Of a stretch of 64,000 nucleotides of DNA, positions 25,685 through 33,401 are shown one piece after another (within the stretch, counting starts at the first letter, position 1; every line of letters begins with the position of its first letter). Source of the DNA: Bradyrhizobium diazoefficiens (GTDB lineage: Bacteria; Pseudomonadota; Alphaproteobacteria; Rhizobiales; Xanthobacteraceae). The position numbers and the translations under genes are program-made. Where the stretch lies: contig NZ_JAENXS010000002.1 in assembly GCF_016612535.1 (NCBI RefSeq), forward strand, positions 744,001-808,000, written 5' to 3'. The notes under the pieces are model-generated. The model ran no database searches. It had not been told where the DNA came from and worked only from the letters and a program-made list of their open reading frames with translations.

Positions 25685-26869
25685 TTAGCGCCGGCCGCCG
25701 CCCATCCCGCCACCGGGACCACCGAAGCCGCCACCACCCATGCCACCGCCAGGCCCCATCGGGCCTCCGCCGGGCGTGCCAAAACCACCGGGGCCTGTCG
25801 GGCCGCTTGGTCCTGTGCCTGGGTTTGCCCCGGGATTCGATCCGGGCGCAGACGCTCCTGGTGCGCCGGGCTGGCTGCTGCCCGGAGCCGGCGCGGTTCG
25901 TTCCGGATGCATGATCGAACCGCCGGGTGACCGGCCGGAATTGCCGCCGCCAGACGGAGGCGCCTCCGGACTCTGGCTGATCGCCTGCGTCGACTCGACC
26001 TGAAGTCCGCGCGAGCGATCGAACACACCATTGACGACCATGCGCGCTTCGCCCGCCGCCGGCCCGAAGCGCGAGCTGTCACGGGCGACGAGCCCCGAGC
26101 CGAGTCGCAGGCTGGAGCCCGCGCGCTGCACATAGGCCTCGATCGAGAGACGGCTCGCGCCGACGAGATCCGAGAAATCGTCGATGCGCGTGCGCGCGGC
26201 CTGCATTGCGCCTTGGCTCGCACTGCCCTCGATCTGGACGCGCTGGCCGACCAGCAAGGGATCGACGCCGCTCAGCTTCAACCCGCCAATATGCAGCCCG
26301 TCGGGTCCGCGCTCGACCAGACCCGTGATGCGTTCGGCTGCGTTCGTCCGAGGCGCGACCAGACTTGCAACGATCACACCGTCGGTCCGGCGCAGGCCAT
26401 AGACGGCCACCTGCGTGCCCGTACGGAGTTTGCTCTCCTTGCTGCTAGCTACGATCTTCTGGCCCAATACCGTCAGCTCATTGCCCTTCACCGATTCGAT
26501 TGGCCCTGCGACCTCGCTCGCGATCGCGATATTGCGGGTGACCAGCGTGCCGTCGGCCTGCCGGGTTGCGACCACGCGCGCGAGCTGTCCGATGCGCAGC
26601 GCTTTCGGGCTCGCAGCCTCGCCGTCGATGCGCACCGGCACGTCGCTCGCATAGGTGACGCGCTCGCCATTGACGTAGATGCTGCCGAAACGCTGGATAA
26701 CGCCGACGATGCCGGTACCGCCGATGCCATGATCGTCACCGCGCGTGATGCCGGTGCCGCCGATGCCCTGGTCGGTGCCGCGCTTGACCTGCGCGCGCGC
26801 AATCGCAGTTCCGGCAAGCCAGAAACCGGCCAGCAACAGACGGCGCGAAATCAGCGGCGGCCGGCTCAT
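25685..26869 (-). CDS. Exported DUF5666 domain protein with Gly/Pro-rich tail
   Basis: The 394-residue product begins with a signal peptide containing twin arginines ('SRRLLLAGFWLAGTAIARA'). A Gly-rich motif 'GIGGTGI' appears twice (near residues 35 and 49), followed by repeated OB-like DUF5666 modules ('GSIYVNGERVTYASDVPVRI', 'IESVKGNELTVLGQKIVA'). The last ~95 residues are a disordered Pro/Gly/Ser tail ending in GGGMGGGRR-like repeats. The function is unknown. Its ATG overlaps the stop of the DUF6502 gene by four bases (26866-26869), so the two are translationally coupled and probably act in one process. Confidence 0.85.
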   Translation of the reverse strand: MSRPPLISRRLLLAGFWLAGTAIARAQVKRGTDQGIGGTGITRGDDHGIGGTGIVGVIQRFGSIYVNGERVTYASDVPVRIDGEAASPKALRIGQLARVVATRQADGTLVTRNIAIASEVAGPIESVKGNELTVLGQKIVASSKESKLRTGTQVAVYGLRRTDGVIVASLVAPRTNAAERITGLVERGPDGLHIGGLKLSGVDPLLVGQRVQIEGSASQGAMQAARTRIDDFSDLVGASRLSIEAYVQRAGSSLRLGSGLVARDSSRFGPAAGEARMVVNGVFDRSRGLQVESTQAISQSPEAPPSGGGNSGRSPGGSIMHPERTAPAPGSSQPGAPGASAPGSNPGANPGTGPSGPTGPGGFGTPGGGPMGPGGGMGGGGFGGPGGGMGGGRR

Positions 26870-27786
26870 GAGGAGCTGCCCTCTTTTTTGCCGGCATCAT
26901 CCTTGCCGATATCCTTGCCGATATCCTTGCCGACATCCTTGGCCTCGTTTTCCTGATCGGCATCCTCGCTATAGATGTAGATGCCGAAATTCCAGCGGGC
27001 GTCGCCTCCCTTGTCCTTGGCGAGCGCGCGGTTGGCCTCGCGGTTGGCGGTCTTGAGCGCCTCCATCGCAAGCTCGCGCGAGCGTGCCTCAAGGCGCTTC
27101 GCGAGCTTCGGCGAGATGTTGTTGTAATGCACCGCGCGTTCGAGAAAGCGCGGCGCCGGTCCCGACACGTTTTCGGCGGCGGCCGCAATATGGTCATGCA
27201 GATTGCGGCCGAGATAATGCCATTTGCTGTCGTCCGCACCACTCGGGACGAAGGCTGCCTCCACGAGCTCGATCTCGTCAGCCGCGTTGATGGTGACGAG
27301 CTTGCGGTCGACCCATTCGTCGAGGACCGCGCGCGGGCGCACGTCCTTGGTGACGGAGGCGACGAGCTGCTCGAACGAGGGCGCATCGCCCTCGGCGGTG
27401 CGCGGCAGCGCCAGCGGCTCGCCCTTCGCATCGGTGAATTCCGGGGCAGCGAGCCAGCGCGCGATCACCGCGCTCGTCAGCGACAGCGCCGCGGGCGTCT
27501 CGTGCACCGGCGCGCCGGCGCCGCGCAGCCGCGCCACCTCCTTGCGGTGAATGCCGGTGAGCAGGCTGACTCGGCTGTCGGTCTGCTCTTTGCCTTCAAG
27601 CGCGAAATCATGTTCGGCGACGTTGACGAAGAGCTCACGGAGCAATTGTGCCAGGGCCGGAAAGGTCATGCCGCTGCGAATGCAGAGCCGCACGAGCGGG
27701 CGCAGCAGCCGCGCCAGCGGCGCATGCAGCTTTGTGGCGGCATTCGGCTCTGGCGCCGCCGCTTTGGGCCCGGACTTGGCATTCAT
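26866..27786 (-). CDS. DUF6502 family protein
   Basis: The product is about 306 residues. The N-terminal half ('LARLLRPLVRLCIRSGMTFPALAQLLRELFVNVAE', in parts) and 'SRVSLLTGIHRKEVARLR' look like a helical, winged-helix-type DNA-binding region of DUF6502; the latter resembles a recognition helix. The centre has 'PRAVLDEWVDRKLVTI', and the C-terminus ends in charged repeats 'DIGKDIGKD'. ATG at 27786 is preferred; an in-frame ATG at 27909 would add 41 residues encoded by the operator region. TGTGGGA-type palindromes lie directly upstream, suggesting self-regulation. It is the first gene of a two-gene unit with the DUF5666 gene. Confidence 0.82.
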   Translation of the reverse strand: MNAKSGPKAAAPEPNAATKLHAPLARLLRPLVRLCIRSGMTFPALAQLLRELFVNVAEHDFALEGKEQTDSRVSLLTGIHRKEVARLRGAGAPVHETPAALSLTSAVIARWLAAPEFTDAKGEPLALPRTAEGDAPSFEQLVASVTKDVRPRAVLDEWVDRKLVTINAADEIELVEAAFVPSGADDSKWHYLGRNLHDHIAAAAENVSGPAPRFLERAVHYNNISPKLAKRLEARSRELAMEALKTANREANRALAKDKGGDARWNFGIYIYSEDADQENEAKDVGKDIGKDIGKDDAGKKEGSSS

Positions 27787-27810
27787 GTCTGAATTGTAGC
27801 GACGCGCCAC

Positions 27811-27869
27811 GTGGGACACAATCCCACATTTTCCCATTTCGCGATTGACGTGGTAAATTTTCCCACATA
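27811..27869. promoter_or_regulatory. TGTGGGA operator cluster between DUF6502 gene and glycan cluster
   Basis: GTGGGA-N5-TCCCAC (27811-27827) is an exact inverted repeat. A second copy of the arm, in ATTTTCCCA form, follows at 27829-27837, and a third at 27857-27867 (ATTTTCCCACA). On the minus strand these read TGTGGGAAAAT. They lie 25-81 bases upstream of the DUF6502 start and 45-100 bases before the small ORF that opens the glycan cluster, so they could serve either direction. Confidence 0.6.
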
Positions 27870-27911
27870 TACGGAACCCCACTGAGGGCGCGACGTAAAG
27901 GGACTTCACCC

Positions 27912-28076
27912 ATGGCTGACCGCTTGGTCCGCAATTTCAGTTCACTGCGAGCACTACCGTCTCCCGACGGGAGTCGTGCCGGCGCGATCGAGCCGATGCT
28001 GCCGGCGCTCTTGCGCGGCGTGATCTTCATCTCGGTGCTGGCCGCACCATTCGTCGCAGCGCTTCTCGCAGGCTGA
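27912..28076 (+). CDS. 54-residue predicted membrane peptide at the head of the glycan cluster
   Basis: The frame runs from ATG at 27912 to TGA at 28074-28076. The first 32 residues are polar (MADRLVRNFSSLRALPSPDG...), followed by one hydrophobic segment, 'GVIFISVLAAPFVAALLAG', at the C-terminus. AAGGGA ends 8 bases before the ATG, a good ribosome site. The stop is only 8 bases before the glycosyltransferase-permease gene, so the two are likely co-transcribed. No family is recognised. It could be a tail-anchored partner of the export complex; this is inference from position and topology. Confidence 0.6.
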   Translation: MADRLVRNFSSLRALPSPDGSRAGAIEPMLPALLRGVIFISVLAAPFVAALLAG

Positions 28077-28084
28077 GCCCCGTC

Positions 28085-30013
28085 ATGCATCACACCAGCT
28101 CTCCCCCGCGCCGTCCGTCGGTGCTGCACATCTTCAAGATCTATTATCCCGACCTGTTTGGCGGCACGCTCACGGTGATCCGCGACATCTGCGCTAGCCT
28201 GAAGGATGCCTTCGCCTCCGCCGTGCTGGTCTGCTCGCAATCGGCCGAGCGGCGCCAGATCGTCGTCAACGACGTGCCGGTCGAACGCGTCCGCTCGTTC
28301 GGCAATGTGCTGTCCCTGCCGGCAGCGCCCACCTACCCCTGGCGGCTGTGGCAAAAGATCGCCGAGCACGACCTGCTGGCGCTGCATGCGCCCTTTCCGC
28401 TCGCCGACCTCGTCTTCGCCCTCGGCTTCGGCCGCAATCGGCCGCTGGTCGTGCACTGGCATGCCGACATCGTCACCCATGCCGGCTTGCGCTGGTTCAT
28501 CGAGCCCTTGATGCGGCGGACGCTGCGTTGCGCCAAGGCGATCATCGTCTCCGACCGCGTGCTGGTCGACGAGACGCCGCTGCTGCGGGAATTCGACGAC
28601 AAATGCCATGTCGTGCCGTTCGGCATCGACACAAGTGTCTACGACTGGCCGAAGATCGAGCCGCACCACGTCAATGATCGTGGCCGCCTCGTGCTCGCCT
28701 GCGGTCGGCTCGTGCCCTACAAGGGGTTCGACGTGCTGATCCGTGCCGCCGTGAACCGCCCTTTCGAGGTCTGGATCATCGGCGAAGGCGCCGAGCGGCC
28801 TCGACTCGAGCAGCTGATCGCCGAGCTCGGCCTCGGCGGTCGCGTGCGCCTGCTCGGCTCCGTCAATGATTGCGAGCGCATCAAGCTGATGTGCCTTGCC
28901 GACGTCTTCGCGATGCCGTCCGTCACCAATGCCGAAACCTTCGGCCTCGTCCAGCTCGAGGCCATGGCCGCCGGCCGCCCCGTCGTGAACACCGCGCTCG
29001 ACACGGCGGTGCCCCGTGTGGCCCGCCATGGCATGGAGGCGATCACGGTGCCGCCGGGCGACGCCGAGAAGCTCGGCGAGGCCATCGAGACCCTGATCAG
29101 CGATCCTGAGTGCCGCCGCCGCATGGGGCTATCGGCCCGGGCGCGCGCCGTGAGCCGCTACTCCGCCACGGCCTTCAAGGACGGTATGGAAACCGTCTAT
29201 CGCGCGGCCGTCACTGCGCCTTATGACGAGGTCGCGCCAGCCGCCGAGCCGACGCAGGTCACGGGCTGGCTGGACAGCTTGCGGATCGCCGCGGCGCTGG
29301 CCTGGTCCGACATGCGCCACCGCTATGTCCGCTCGCTCCTGGGGCCGTTCTGGATGTCGCTCCAGATGGCGATCGTGGTCGCGGTGCTCGGGTCGGTGAT
29401 CGGCCAGATGTCAAACGCAGATATGATGTCGCGGCTGCCCATGCTGGCGCTCTCGATGACGGCCTGGACCTTCCTGAACAGCGTCGTGCTCGATGCGACT
29501 ACGGCACTCCAGAATTCCGCGAGCCTGATCCGCGATCGTGCGCTGCCGCCGGTGATCTTCCTCCTGCAATGCACGTTCCGTCAGGGGCTGTTCGCCCTCC
29601 ACAACGCCTGCGTACCGCTCATTCTCTGGCTGCTGCTCACGCCGCACGATCTTTCGGGCGCGCTGGCAGCCCTTCCCGGTCTCCTCCTGTTCGTGACCTG
29701 CACCTTCGGCTTGAGCCTCGTGCTCGGCGCGCTGGCGACGCGGTATCGCGACCTCAAGCCGATCATCGAATCCACGCTGATGCTCGCCTTCCTCGCCTCG
29801 CCCGTGATTTGGTCCGCCGACATGATCAATCATCGCTCGACCGTGATGCGCCTCAATCCGCTGACCCATCTGTTCGCGGTGTGGCGCGAGCCGCTTGCCG
29901 GCGGCCATGTCGATGCGACCAGCGTCATCTATGTCCTGGTGGCGCTGGCGCTGTTGCTCTGTGCGAGCGTGCTGACGCTGGTCCATTTGCGCAAAGCCGC
30001 GTTCTGGATCTGA
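28085..30013 (+). CDS. GT4 glycosyltransferase fused to ABC-2 type permease
   Basis: The 642-residue product joins two normally separate proteins. Residues 1-375 are a complete GT-B family 4 glycosyltransferase: 'FGGTLTVIRDICASLK' (acceptor side), 'VLACGRLVPYKGFDVLIRA', 'WIIGEGAERPRLEQLI' and the nucleotide-sugar EX7E motif at Glu284-Glu292 ('AETFGLVQLEAMAAGRPVV'). After a 20-residue linker, residues 396-642 form a complete O-antigen/capsule-type ABC-2 permease: amphipathic 'LAWSDMRHRYVRSLLGPFW', six predicted helices and 'ATRYRDLKPIIES'. The adjacent ATPase starts 4 bases later. No stop or frameshift is seen at the junction. The product presumably couples sugar addition to export of a lipid-linked glycan. 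Confidence 0.93.
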   Translation: MHHTSSPPRRPSVLHIFKIYYPDLFGGTLTVIRDICASLKDAFASAVLVCSQSAERRQIVVNDVPVERVRSFGNVLSLPAAPTYPWRLWQKIAEHDLLALHAPFPLADLVFALGFGRNRPLVVHWHADIVTHAGLRWFIEPLMRRTLRCAKAIIVSDRVLVDETPLLREFDDKCHVVPFGIDTSVYDWPKIEPHHVNDRGRLVLACGRLVPYKGFDVLIRAAVNRPFEVWIIGEGAERPRLEQLIAELGLGGRVRLLGSVNDCERIKLMCLADVFAMPSVTNAETFGLVQLEAMAAGRPVVNTALDTAVPRVARHGMEAITVPPGDAEKLGEAIETLISDPECRRRMGLSARARAVSRYSATAFKDGMETVYRAAVTAPYDEVAPAAEPTQVTGWLDSLRIAAALAWSDMRHRYVRSLLGPFWMSLQMAIVVAVLGSVIGQMSNADMMSRLPMLALSMTAWTFLNSVVLDATTALQNSASLIRDRALPPVIFLLQCTFRQGLFALHNACVPLILWLLLTPHDLSGALAALPGLLLFVTCTFGLSLVLGALATRYRDLKPIIESTLMLAFLASPVIWSADMINHRSTVMRLNPLTHLFAVWREPLAGGHVDATSVIYVLVALALLLCASVLTLVHLRKAAFWI

Positions 30014-30016
30014 CTG

Positions 30017-30757
30017 ATGGCCGCGATCAGCCTGCGCAATGTCTGCCTCGACTATCCGCTCTACGGCGCCTACGACTTCTCGCTGAAGCGGCGGCTGCTC
30101 GGCCACCTCTTCCGCGAAAAGGGCGAGATGCGGATCATCCGCGCCGTCGACAACGTCACCATCGAAGCCGAGGCCGGCGCGCGCATCGGCCTTGCCGGCC
30201 CCAACGGCTCCGGCAAGTCGACGCTGTTGCGGCTGATCGCAGGCGTCTATCCCCCGAGCAGTGGCCGCGTCGCGATCAGCGGCAACGTCGTGCCCCTGCT
30301 CGGCCTCAACGCCGGCGTGAACCTCGACTTCATCGCCGAGGACAACATCGCCCTCCTGCTGCGGATCAGCGGCCGCAAGCCGACCCGCGCCGTGATCGAC
30401 GAGATCTGGGCCTTCACCGAGCTCGAAGAGCGCATGCAGCGGCTGCCGTTGCGGATGTTCTCCTCGGGCATGCTGATGCGCGTGCTGTTTGCGACCGCGA
30501 CGGCCTTTCCGGCCGACATCCTGCTGCTCGACGAATGGCTGAGCGTGGTCGACGAGCACTTTGCCGAGAAGGCCGAGAAGCGGCTGCAGAACCTGGTCTC
30601 GCAGGCCGCGATCGTGATCATCGCCTCGCACGACCAGCCGCTGTTACGCCGCACCTGCACCAGCATCATCAACCTCGATCACGGCCGCATCGCCTCGACC
30701 GTCGCGGTCGAGCCGCCGATCACTCACGCCTTCGAGCTTCGCGAGAAACGTGCATGA
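30017..30757 (+). CDS. Polysaccharide ABC exporter ATP-binding protein (Wzt/KpsT-like)
   Basis: The 246-residue ATPase has Walker A 'GPNGSGKST' at residues 61-69, the signature 'FSSGMLMRVLFA' typical of KpsT/Wzt/TagH exporters, Walker B 'ILLLDEW' and H-loop 'IASHDQPLL'. It ends right after the nucleotide-binding domain, so it lacks the C-terminal carbohydrate-binding domain of Wzt and is closer to KpsT. It begins 4 bases after the fused GT-permease gene and its stop overlaps the next glycosyltransferase start (30754-30757). It almost certainly energises the permease half of the fusion. Confidence 0.94.
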   Translation: MAAISLRNVCLDYPLYGAYDFSLKRRLLGHLFREKGEMRIIRAVDNVTIEAEAGARIGLAGPNGSGKSTLLRLIAGVYPPSSGRVAISGNVVPLLGLNAGVNLDFIAEDNIALLLRISGRKPTRAVIDEIWAFTELEERMQRLPLRMFSSGMLMRVLFATATAFPADILLLDEWLSVVDEHFAEKAEKRLQNLVSQAAIVIIASHDQPLLRRTCTSIINLDHGRIASTVAVEPPITHAFELREKRA

Positions 30758-32133
30758 AACAGAATATCCTCGTTGTCTCCGAGTCGCTCGGGCAGCCCAA
30801 TCACAAGCGAGGCATCTTCCATTTCACCCGCGAATTGGTACGTTCGCTGGCGTCGGAGGGCCACGACCTCACGCTGCTGGTGGAGACCTCGAAGCGCTAT
30901 CGCAAGCTGTGTCGGCGCGAACGACGCACCAGGCTGTTTCCGCTGCAGTCGCGCAATATCGAGCTGCTCGCTCTTTATCGCTTCCTCGACGAAGTCAACG
31001 TCAGCGGGCCGGTAACGCTCAGCGGCACGCGCGGCAAGTTCGACTGGCTCCGCCACAGGGCCACCTCGTTGCTGTCGCGGGACAATTTGCTCTGCTTGCT
31101 GCGCGCGATCGGCCTGCGCGGCCTGCACGCGCGGCTGATCGAAAACAAGACCGCCGCGCTCGAATACATTCCGCCGGATCTGCGCCATCTCGGACTGTTC
31201 CGCGACTTCCAGCTCGAGCCCGGGTTCTTCAACTATCAGGACTCCTCGGCCTTCTTCCTGCTGCCGCCGCCGCGGATCGACGCGCGCGACTATGACGTCA
31301 TCATCGTGGACACGCCGACACGCGTGGCGATCCGGCGCAAGCCGGATGCCAAGGTGATCTGCGTGGTCCACGATTTGTTGCCGCTCACCGACCTCAAGCT
31401 CAGCGACATCGCCACGCGGCAGTTCCTGGCGCGAATCCGCACCAGTCTGCATCAGGCCGACGAGCTCGCCTTCGTTTCAAACTACAGCATGATGCGGTTC
31501 AGGGAGCTGTTACCGCAATTTGCGCACCTGCCGGCGCGGGTCGTCTATCCCCGCACCCGGTTCGACGCCCCGGATGTCCTGCACCTCCCAGCCCCGTCGG
31601 GGCGTCCGGGGCGGCCGAGCTTTGTCGTCATCGTGTCGAACGAGCCGCGCAAGAACGTCGCCACCGTCATCCGCGCCTTCCGCAACATCCCCCAGGCCGA
31701 TCTCGTCGTGATCGGCTATGCCGGCCAGATCAGCCGGATGCGCAATCTTCCGCCGAACATTCGCTTCGTCGGCTACGTGGACGAACATGAGAAGGCGGCC
31801 CTGATTGCGGACGCCCACGGCCTGATCATGCCGAGCCTTGCCGAAGGTTTTGGCATCCCGATCATCGAGGCGCTGGCCGCAAACACGCCAGTCCTCTGCT
31901 CGGATATCGCCGTGTTCCGAGAGGTCGCAGGCGAGCTCGCCGACTATTTCGATCCGTTCGCGATCGAGTCGATCGTGGCCTCCGTCACCCGCGTGCTGGC
32001 GCGGCAGGAGGAATGTCGCGGCCGAATCCGGGCCCGCCGCTCCGATCTTGCGGAGCGCTTCGGCTACCAGACCCAGGCCCGCGATTTCCTCGGGCAATAT
32101 ATGCCGCCGGAACGGCTGGCCGCGGCGCAATAG
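30754..32133 (+). CDS. Glycosyltransferase family 4
   Basis: The 459-residue product is a GT-B fold glycosyltransferase. The N-terminal 'ILVVSESLGQPNHKRGIFHF' is the acceptor-domain start; 'VICVVHDLLPL' and 'ADELAFVSNYSMMRFREL' are typical of GT4 enzymes acting on surface glycans. The donor domain has 'VVIVSNEPRKNVATVIRAF', 'IRFVGYVDEHEKAALIADAHG' in part, and the EX7E motif in 'LAEGFGIPIIEALAANTPVL'. The start is the ATG at 30754, overlapping the ATPase stop; the frame extends far upstream but only through that gene. The sugar is unknown. Confidence 0.93.
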   Translation: MKQNILVVSESLGQPNHKRGIFHFTRELVRSLASEGHDLTLLVETSKRYRKLCRRERRTRLFPLQSRNIELLALYRFLDEVNVSGPVTLSGTRGKFDWLRHRATSLLSRDNLLCLLRAIGLRGLHARLIENKTAALEYIPPDLRHLGLFRDFQLEPGFFNYQDSSAFFLLPPPRIDARDYDVIIVDTPTRVAIRRKPDAKVICVVHDLLPLTDLKLSDIATRQFLARIRTSLHQADELAFVSNYSMMRFRELLPQFAHLPARVVYPRTRFDAPDVLHLPAPSGRPGRPSFVVIVSNEPRKNVATVIRAFRNIPQADLVVIGYAGQISRMRNLPPNIRFVGYVDEHEKAALIADAHGLIMPSLAEGFGIPIIEALAANTPVLCSDIAVFREVAGELADYFDPFAIESIVASVTRVLARQEECRGRIRARRSDLAERFGYQTQARDFLGQYMPPERLAAAQ

Positions 32134-32144
32134 ACGCCGTGGCC

Positions 32145-33401
32145 ATGACCGCCGAAGCTGCGGCGCGCGCTGGTCGCACCGCTCGGGCCGACCAACGCTC
32201 AGCCACGCTGATCCGCGCCGCCGACGTGCTCGCCGCATTGACCGCGGCGTCACTGCCGTGGTCGACCACAGTGCCCTCGATCTTCGTCGGGCTCTGGCTA
32301 TTGGCCGTGACGCTCACCATCGACTGGCCGGACTATGCGCACCGGCTCGCTCGGCCTGCTTACGCCCTGCCCTTCGTCGTGCTGCTGCTCGGGCTTCTGG
32401 GTACGCTGTGGTCGGATGGCGACTGGGCCGACCGGCTGCATGCGATCAAGCCGGTCGCAAAGCTCGTGCTGATTCCGCCGCTGCTCTATCATTTCAGCCG
32501 GTCGGAGCGCGGCTTCACGGTTTGCCTTGCCTTTCTCGCCTCCTGCACGCTGCTTGCGGTGTTGTCCTGGATCGTGCTGCTCGATCCCGCCTGGAAACTG
32601 ACGGCAACCGCGTCTGCCGGCGTTCCCGTCAAGAACTACATCGACCAGAGTCAGGAGTTCACGTTGTGCGCCTTCGCGCTCGCGCTGCCGGCGCTGAGCT
32701 TCTGGCGCGGTGGGAGCGTGATCGGAACCGCCGCGTGCCTGGCGCTGATCCTGCTATTCGTCGCCAACATGGTGTTCGTCGCCTCCGCCCGTACGGCGCT
32801 GCTCTGCATCGCAGTCCTGCTGCTGCTGTTTGCCTGGCGGCACCTGAGCCGGCGCGCTGCGCTGCTGCTGCTCGCCGGCGCGGTTGCCGCAAGCGCGCTA
32901 GCCTGGACGGCATCGCCCTATCTGCGTCAGCGTATCACCGACATCGCCGTGGAATATCAGCACGGGCACGAGGACATCAGCCGCGCCTCGACCGCGCAGC
33001 GCCTGACCTATTGGCGCAAATCCGCCTCCGCCTTTGCCAAGGCGCCCCTATTCGGCCACGGCACCGGCTCGATCAAGCGGCAGTTCGAGCGCGCTGCTTC
33101 GGGCGAGAGCAGCCTCGACGCCGAAATCGTCAGCAACCCACACAACCAAACCCTGAACGTCGCGGTGCAATGGGGACTGTTGGGCGTCATCCTGCTCTAC
33201 GCGATGTGGATCGCCCATCTTCGCCTGTTCACGGGTGACAGTCTTGCCGCCTGGATCGGCCTCGTCGTCGTCGTGCAGAACATCGCGAGCTCGGCACTCA
33301 ACTCGCATCTGTTCGATTTCCACGAGGGCTGGATCTACGTGCTCGGCGTCGGCGTTGCCGGCGGCATGGCCGCCAGGACGAAAGCCGACAGCCAGCACTG
33401 A
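32145..33401 (+). CDS. O-antigen ligase / Wzy-like polymerase family membrane protein
   Basis: The product is about 418 residues with roughly 10-12 predicted membrane helices, starting at 'SIFVGLWLLAVTLTIDW'. It carries the Wzy_C/O-antigen ligase signature: a periplasmic loop with 'TAQRLTYWRKSASAFAKAPLFGHGTGS' in parts, followed by 'SNPHNQTLNVAVQWGLLG', where the conserved His of the ligase loop sits. Such enzymes polymerise glycans or transfer them to lipid A or protein. It lies 11 bases after the GT4 gene, as the last gene of the cluster. ATG at 32145 is used; GTG at 32139 is also possible. Confidence 0.9.
   Translation: MTAEAAARAGRTARADQRSATLIRAADVLAALTAASLPWSTTVPSIFVGLWLLAVTLTIDWPDYAHRLARPAYALPFVVLLLGLLGTLWSDGDWADRLHAIKPVAKLVLIPPLLYHFSRSERGFTVCLAFLASCTLLAVLSWIVLLDPAWKLTATASAGVPVKNYIDQSQEFTLCAFALALPALSFWRGGSVIGTAACLALILLFVANMVFVASARTALLCIAVLLLLFAWRHLSRRAALLLLAGAVAASALAWTASPYLRQRITDIAVEYQHGHEDISRASTAQRLTYWRKSASAFAKAPLFGHGTGSIKRQFERAASGESSLDAEIVSNPHNQTLNVAVQWGLLGVILLYAMWIAHLRLFTGDSLAAWIGLVVVVQNIASSALNSHLFDFHEGWIYVLGVGVAGGMAARTKADSQH

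Noticed and set aside
27873-27897. GGAAC-N16-CGTA as a second EcfG promoter before the glycan cluster
   Set aside because: The -10 has one mismatch and ends 14 bases before the ATG. The transcript would start inside or after the ribosome site at 27898-27903, so the geometry is wrong.
29569-30753. Long upstream extension of the second GT4 gene's frame
   Set aside because: It overlaps the permease and ATPase genes out of frame. The family N-terminus begins at the ATG at 30754, which overlaps the ATPase stop.
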